From Anaerolineaceae bacterium (GTDB lineage Bacteria; Chloroflexota; Anaerolineae; Anaerolineales; Anaerolineaceae), in the NCBI GenBank assembly GCA_014860845.1, contig JACZIY010000728.1, forward strand, positions 1 through 18,606: a DNA stretch of 18,606 nucleotides, given 5' to 3'. The notes under the pieces were generated by a model. It was not told the origin of the DNA, did not search any database, and worked only from the letters and a program-made list of their open reading frames with translations. Shown one piece after another: positions 15,800 to 18,606 of the stretch. The stretch's first letter is position 1. Each line of letters opens with the position of its first letter. Both the position numbers and the translations under genes were made by a program.

Positions 15800-16663
15800 A
15801 TGTCTTACAAGATTGATCTCGGTGTCATCGGAGGAACGGGTATTTATCAAATGGAAGGAGTTTCTATCAATGAAAATCTGATCGTTGAAACTCCGTATGG
15901 TCAACCCAGTTCACCGATCTTCATTGCTGAAGTAGAGGGAAAAACGATTGCATTTTTAGCGCGACATGGTATCGGCCATCAAATACCGCCTTCTGAAATT
16001 AATAACCGGGCAAATATCTTTGCTCTTAAGAAATTAGGAGTCAAAAGCGTGATTGCGATTTCAGCCTGTGGATCATTACGGGAAGATTTCGCTCCAGGTG
16101 ATATTGTGATACCAGATCAAATTGTTGATTTCACGAAAGATCGAGTGAGAACATTTTTCGAGTCAGGACTGGTCGCCCATGTCAGTACAGCAGATCCTTT
16201 CTGTCCACACCTCTCTCAGTTATTGTGTGAATCCGTCATCGACACAGGTGCGAAAGTTCACAATGGGTGCGCCTTAGTCACGATTGAAGGACCAAGGTTC
16301 TCAACCAAAGCAGAATCAAATTTATTCCGGTCATGGGGAATGTCTATCATTGGGATGACTACTTCACCCGAGATATTTCTCGCTCGTGAAGCCGAAATGT
16401 GTTATGCAGCATTTGCCCACGTGACGGATTATGATGTGTGGCATGTACATGAAGAATCAGTTACCGTAGATATGATTTTAAAGATCCTCAAGAGAAATAG
16501 TCAGGTAGCGAATAATTCAGTACTTAACCTCATAAAAAAACATGGACCTTATGATTGTGATTGTCACCATGCCCTTGCCAGTGCATTAACCACCCATCCA
16601 GATTATATCGATTCTAACCAAAAAGAAAAACTCAGCATATTTAATAATAAATATTTACAGTGA
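15800..16663 (+). CDS. mtnP: S-methyl-5'-thioadenosine phosphorylase
   Basis: This PNP/MTAP-family enzyme cleaves methylthioadenosine with phosphate to adenine and 5-methylthioribose-1-phosphate in methionine salvage. It has 287 residues, the usual length. Motifs include the phosphate loop GVIGGTGIY (8-16), LARHGIGHQIPPSEINNRAN (53-72), the highly conserved SACGSLREDFAPGDIVIPDQ, the IEGPRFSTKAE segment, MTTSPEIFLAREAEMCYA, and the base-recognition stretch VTDYDVW. The TDYD acids favour 6-aminopurine substrates over inosine or guanosine. A related inosine-specific MTIP cannot be fully excluded. AAGGAGGT at 15788-15795 is a perfect ribosome binding site 5 bases before the ATG. Its stop overlaps the GTG start of the SEDS-PBP fusion (GTGA), tying it to a cell-wall gene without obvious metabolic reason. 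Confidence 0.95.
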   Translation: MSYKIDLGVIGGTGIYQMEGVSINENLIVETPYGQPSSPIFIAEVEGKTIAFLARHGIGHQIPPSEINNRANIFALKKLGVKSVIAISACGSLREDFAPGDIVIPDQIVDFTKDRVRTFFESGLVAHVSTADPFCPHLSQLLCESVIDTGAKVHNGCALVTIEGPRFSTKAESNLFRSWGMSIIGMTTSPEIFLAREAEMCYAAFAHVTDYDVWHVHEESVTVDMILKILKRNSQVANNSVLNLIKKHGPYDCDCHHALASALTTHPDYIDSNQKEKLSIFNNKYLQ

Positions 16664-18606
16664 AACAAAACAAAAATCTTTTCTTCAATGATAGAGATCG
16701 TCTTCAATTCAGCCTATTTTTTCTAGGTGGTTTAATCCTTTTTCTGTACAGTGCTGTGCTCACATTTGCACCTGTTATTCGCACATTAAGCTGGCAAAGT
16801 CCAATCAAGTGGGAGCAATGGGTTGGATTCGTGGTATGGCTAATTCTCAGCTTCTTAATTCATAAATCCAGTATGCGATACTTACCCAATCGGGATCCGT
16901 ATATATTACCCATCGTGTATACGTTGATGGGAATTGGGTTGTTTACCATCTTCCGCCTTTCGATTGCATTTGGCTGGCGTCAACTAATCTGGTTTGGTCT
17001 TGGTTCATTCATTTTAATTTTTGGAATTAAACTGCCCACCATTATCAACCTTTTACGTAGATACAAATATATCTGGCTCTCTTTAGGTTTACTTGTTACT
17101 GTTTTAACGTTCTTTTTTGGTATTTACCCCGGTGGGGAAGGACCACGCCTCTGGTTGGGATGCTGTGGAATTTACTTCCAACCATCCGAACCATTAAAAC
17201 TGTTATTTATCATCTATCTGTCAGCTTTTTTTGCTGACAACTGGGCATTAAGAAGGAATTTATCTGTCTTATTCATTCCTTCATTGGTCATGGTGATTGC
17301 TTCCATTTTAGTTCTTTTTGCCCAACGAGATCTGGGAACAGCAACGATTTTTCTGATGATTTATGCATTTTTTATTTTTATCGTTTCCGGGAAGAAACGA
17401 TCTTTATTCATATTTTTATCAATCATTGGTGTGGCTGGATACTTTGGTTACCAGAATTTTGCTGTCATTCAGATACGTATTGATGGCTGGTTAAATCCAT
17501 GGTTAGACGCATCCGGTGGTTCATATCAGATAATTCAATCCATTCAGGCAATTGCTGCAGGACGCATTTTTGGAACAGGACCAGGGTTGGGAAGTCCAGG
17601 GATTGTTCCGGTTGCTATATCAGATTTTATCTTTGCAGCCATCAGTGAAGAATTAGGTTTATTTGGAAGTCTCTTTATAATTTGTCTTTTTTCTTTTCTT
17701 GCCTTTAGAGGATTTTCAATCGCTATAAAGGGGAGAAATCAATACCATCGATTGTTGGCATCAGGAATTACTGTTTTCCTATCCATCCAGTCGATTCTCA
17801 TTATCGGAGGAAACACACGATTTTTACCATTAACAGGTGTTACGCTGCCATTTTTGTCCTATGGTGGCTCATCTCTTTTAACCGTATTTACAGCAATTCT
17901 CATTTTGCTCTGGATCAGTCAAAATCAGACTTCAAGAACAGTGGTTCAGGATGAAGCAGAACCTTATATATTCACATATTCAATAATGATGTTGAGTTTT
18001 ATTTTTATTTCGTTGATCACTGCCTATTGGGCTACCATACGTTCGGATGGGTTACTTTCAAGAACCGATAATTTAAGAAAAATTATTAATGACCGTTATG
18101 TTCCACGTGGAAATTTACTGGATCGACAAAATAATCCAATTTCAATCACAACCGGTGATCGTGGATCATATGAAAGATTATTGCAGGAGCCTTCATTATC
18201 TACAACTGTGGGGTATAACCACCCATTTTTAGGGCAGAGCGGATTAGAAGCCAGTATGGATCTATATCTTCGTGGATTAGCAGGCATCCCAACTTCGGAT
18301 ATCTGGTGGAATGAATTGCTCTATGCTCGTCCTCCTGATGGAAGAGACATCAGAACGACCATTGATCTTACCAGACAACAACAATTAGTGAAATCTCTCG
18401 ATGGTTTTGATGGTGCGGCTGTAATCATGAATGCGAAAACGGGTGAGATTCTAGGCTTGTGGTCTTCCCCCACTTACAACCCAACTCAACTGGATGAGGA
18501 GTGGGATGAATTATCAATTGATGAAAACGCCCCATTGATTAATCGTGTCTCGCAAGGGAAATATGAAATAGGTGAACTGATTGGATTATTTTCATATTCA
18601 TATTTA
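16660..18606 (+). CDS. FtsW/RodA-type SEDS polymerase fused to a class B PBP with degenerate SxxK (3' end outside window)
   Basis: The first 649 residues are in the window and the frame is still open at the edge. Residues 1-435 form a complete multi-pass SEDS glycosyltransferase, which polymerises lipid II. Family landmarks are QPSEPLKLL (174-182), AQRDLGTATIF, D322 in SDFIF (the position of the catalytic aspartate in RodA), and LPFLSYGGSS. An added membrane segment (about 443-465) leads into a class B PBP part: RYVPRGNLLDR (479-489), LGQSGLEASMDLYLRG, RDIRTTIDLTRQQQL and AAVIMNAKTGEILGLWSSPTYNP. Where PBPs have NRxxQGxYPPGSxxK, this protein reads NRVSQGKYEIGELIG (628-642). E639 and G642 replace the catalytic serine and lysine, so transpeptidase activity is probably lost. 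The GTG start overlaps the mtnP stop (GTGA) and lacks a clear ribosome binding site, suggesting coupling. The last residues after the lost motif (GLFSYSYL) cannot be judged. Confidence 0.92.
   Translation, partial: MKQNKNLFFNDRDRLQFSLFFLGGLILFLYSAVLTFAPVIRTLSWQSPIKWEQWVGFVVWLILSFLIHKSSMRYLPNRDPYILPIVYTLMGIGLFTIFRLSIAFGWRQLIWFGLGSFILIFGIKLPTIINLLRRYKYIWLSLGLLVTVLTFFFGIYPGGEGPRLWLGCCGIYFQPSEPLKLLFIIYLSAFFADNWALRRNLSVLFIPSLVMVIASILVLFAQRDLGTATIFLMIYAFFIFIVSGKKRSLFIFLSIIGVAGYFGYQNFAVIQIRIDGWLNPWLDASGGSYQIIQSIQAIAAGRIFGTGPGLGSPGIVPVAISDFIFAAISEELGLFGSLFIICLFSFLAFRGFSIAIKGRNQYHRLLASGITVFLSIQSILIIGGNTRFLPLTGVTLPFLSYGGSSLLTVFTAILILLWISQNQTSRTVVQDEAEPYIFTYSIMMLSFIFISLITAYWATIRSDGLLSRTDNLRKIINDRYVPRGNLLDRQNNPISITTGDRGSYERLLQEPSLSTTVGYNHPFLGQSGLEASMDLYLRGLAGIPTSDIWWNELLYARPPDGRDIRTTIDLTRQQQLVKSLDGFDGAAVIMNAKTGEILGLWSSPTYNPTQLDEEWDELSIDENAPLINRVSQGKYEIGELIGLFSYSYL

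Noticed and set aside
18096..18287. Minus-strand open frame of 63 codons within the SEDS-PBP fusion
   Set aside because: It lies antisense to a clearly conserved PBP region, has no recognisable motif, and its composition mirrors the real gene.
18541..18606. Frameshift explaining the missing SxxK motif in the fusion
   Set aside because: Residues before and after the motif position stay in one open frame, and the alternative frames give stops or no PPGSxxK-like text. A sequence error cannot be wholly excluded this close to the edge.
1..18606. tRNA or rRNA genes, CRISPR arrays, insertion sequences, phage genes
   Set aside because: No spaced direct repeats, terminal inverted repeats, transposase or integrase motifs, or tRNA-like cloverleaf sequences were seen.

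Overview
The window is an A+T-rich, densely packed bacterial chromosome segment with 20 supported protein genes, no RNA genes and no mobile elements. The gene content suggests a Chloroflexota bacterium of Anaerolineae type. The signs are a CpaF ATPase standing alone beside two-component genes, an FhaA/FhaB-like FHA pair beside a RodA-type gene, and N-terminally anchored rather than lipid-anchored secreted proteins. This placement is inference from gene content and protein style, since no rRNA or other marker is present.

Layout. (1) 1-4193, + strand: the 3' end of one histidine kinase, a second GAF-histidine kinase, an OmpR/PhoB-type response regulator, a small protein of unknown function and a CpaF/TadA secretion ATPase, all closely spaced. 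(2) 4199-6331, +: a probable extended -10 promoter, a regulator with two XRE helix-turn-helix domains, a TPR protein and a tandem GNAT acetyltransferase. (3) 6359-7142, +: a good sigma-70-type promoter, a membrane-anchored DsbA-like thiol oxidoreductase and a bidirectional terminator. (4) 7141-11080, - strand: secG with its own near-consensus promoter, then an extracytoplasmic solute-binding protein, an unknown protein, a PduO-type cobalamin adenosyltransferase and a DUF554 membrane protein. The last four overlap by one to four bases. (5) 11084-12648, +: a PHP-domain phosphoesterase and a YbaK-type deacylase, translationally coupled. (6) 12650-14536, -: the RNA-repair pair archease-rtcB. (7) 14572-18606, +: an FhaA-like DUF3662-FHA protein, an FhaB-like membrane FHA protein, methylthioadenosine phosphorylase, and a large gene cut by the window end.

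The large gene is the most interesting item. It fuses a complete FtsW/RodA-type SEDS glycosyltransferase to a class B penicillin-binding protein. The RodA half keeps the usual catalytic aspartate, but the PBP half appears to have lost the catalytic serine and lysine of its SxxK motif. With the two FHA genes upstream, the locus resembles the actinobacterial fhaA-fhaB-pstP-rodA-pbpA-pknA-pknB cell-wall cluster, but no kinase or phosphatase is present and a purine-salvage gene is inserted. It may encode a phospho-threonine-responsive peptidoglycan polymerase whose PBP half acts as a built-in activator rather than a transpeptidase.

Every stretch longer than about 300 bases is occupied by a gene.
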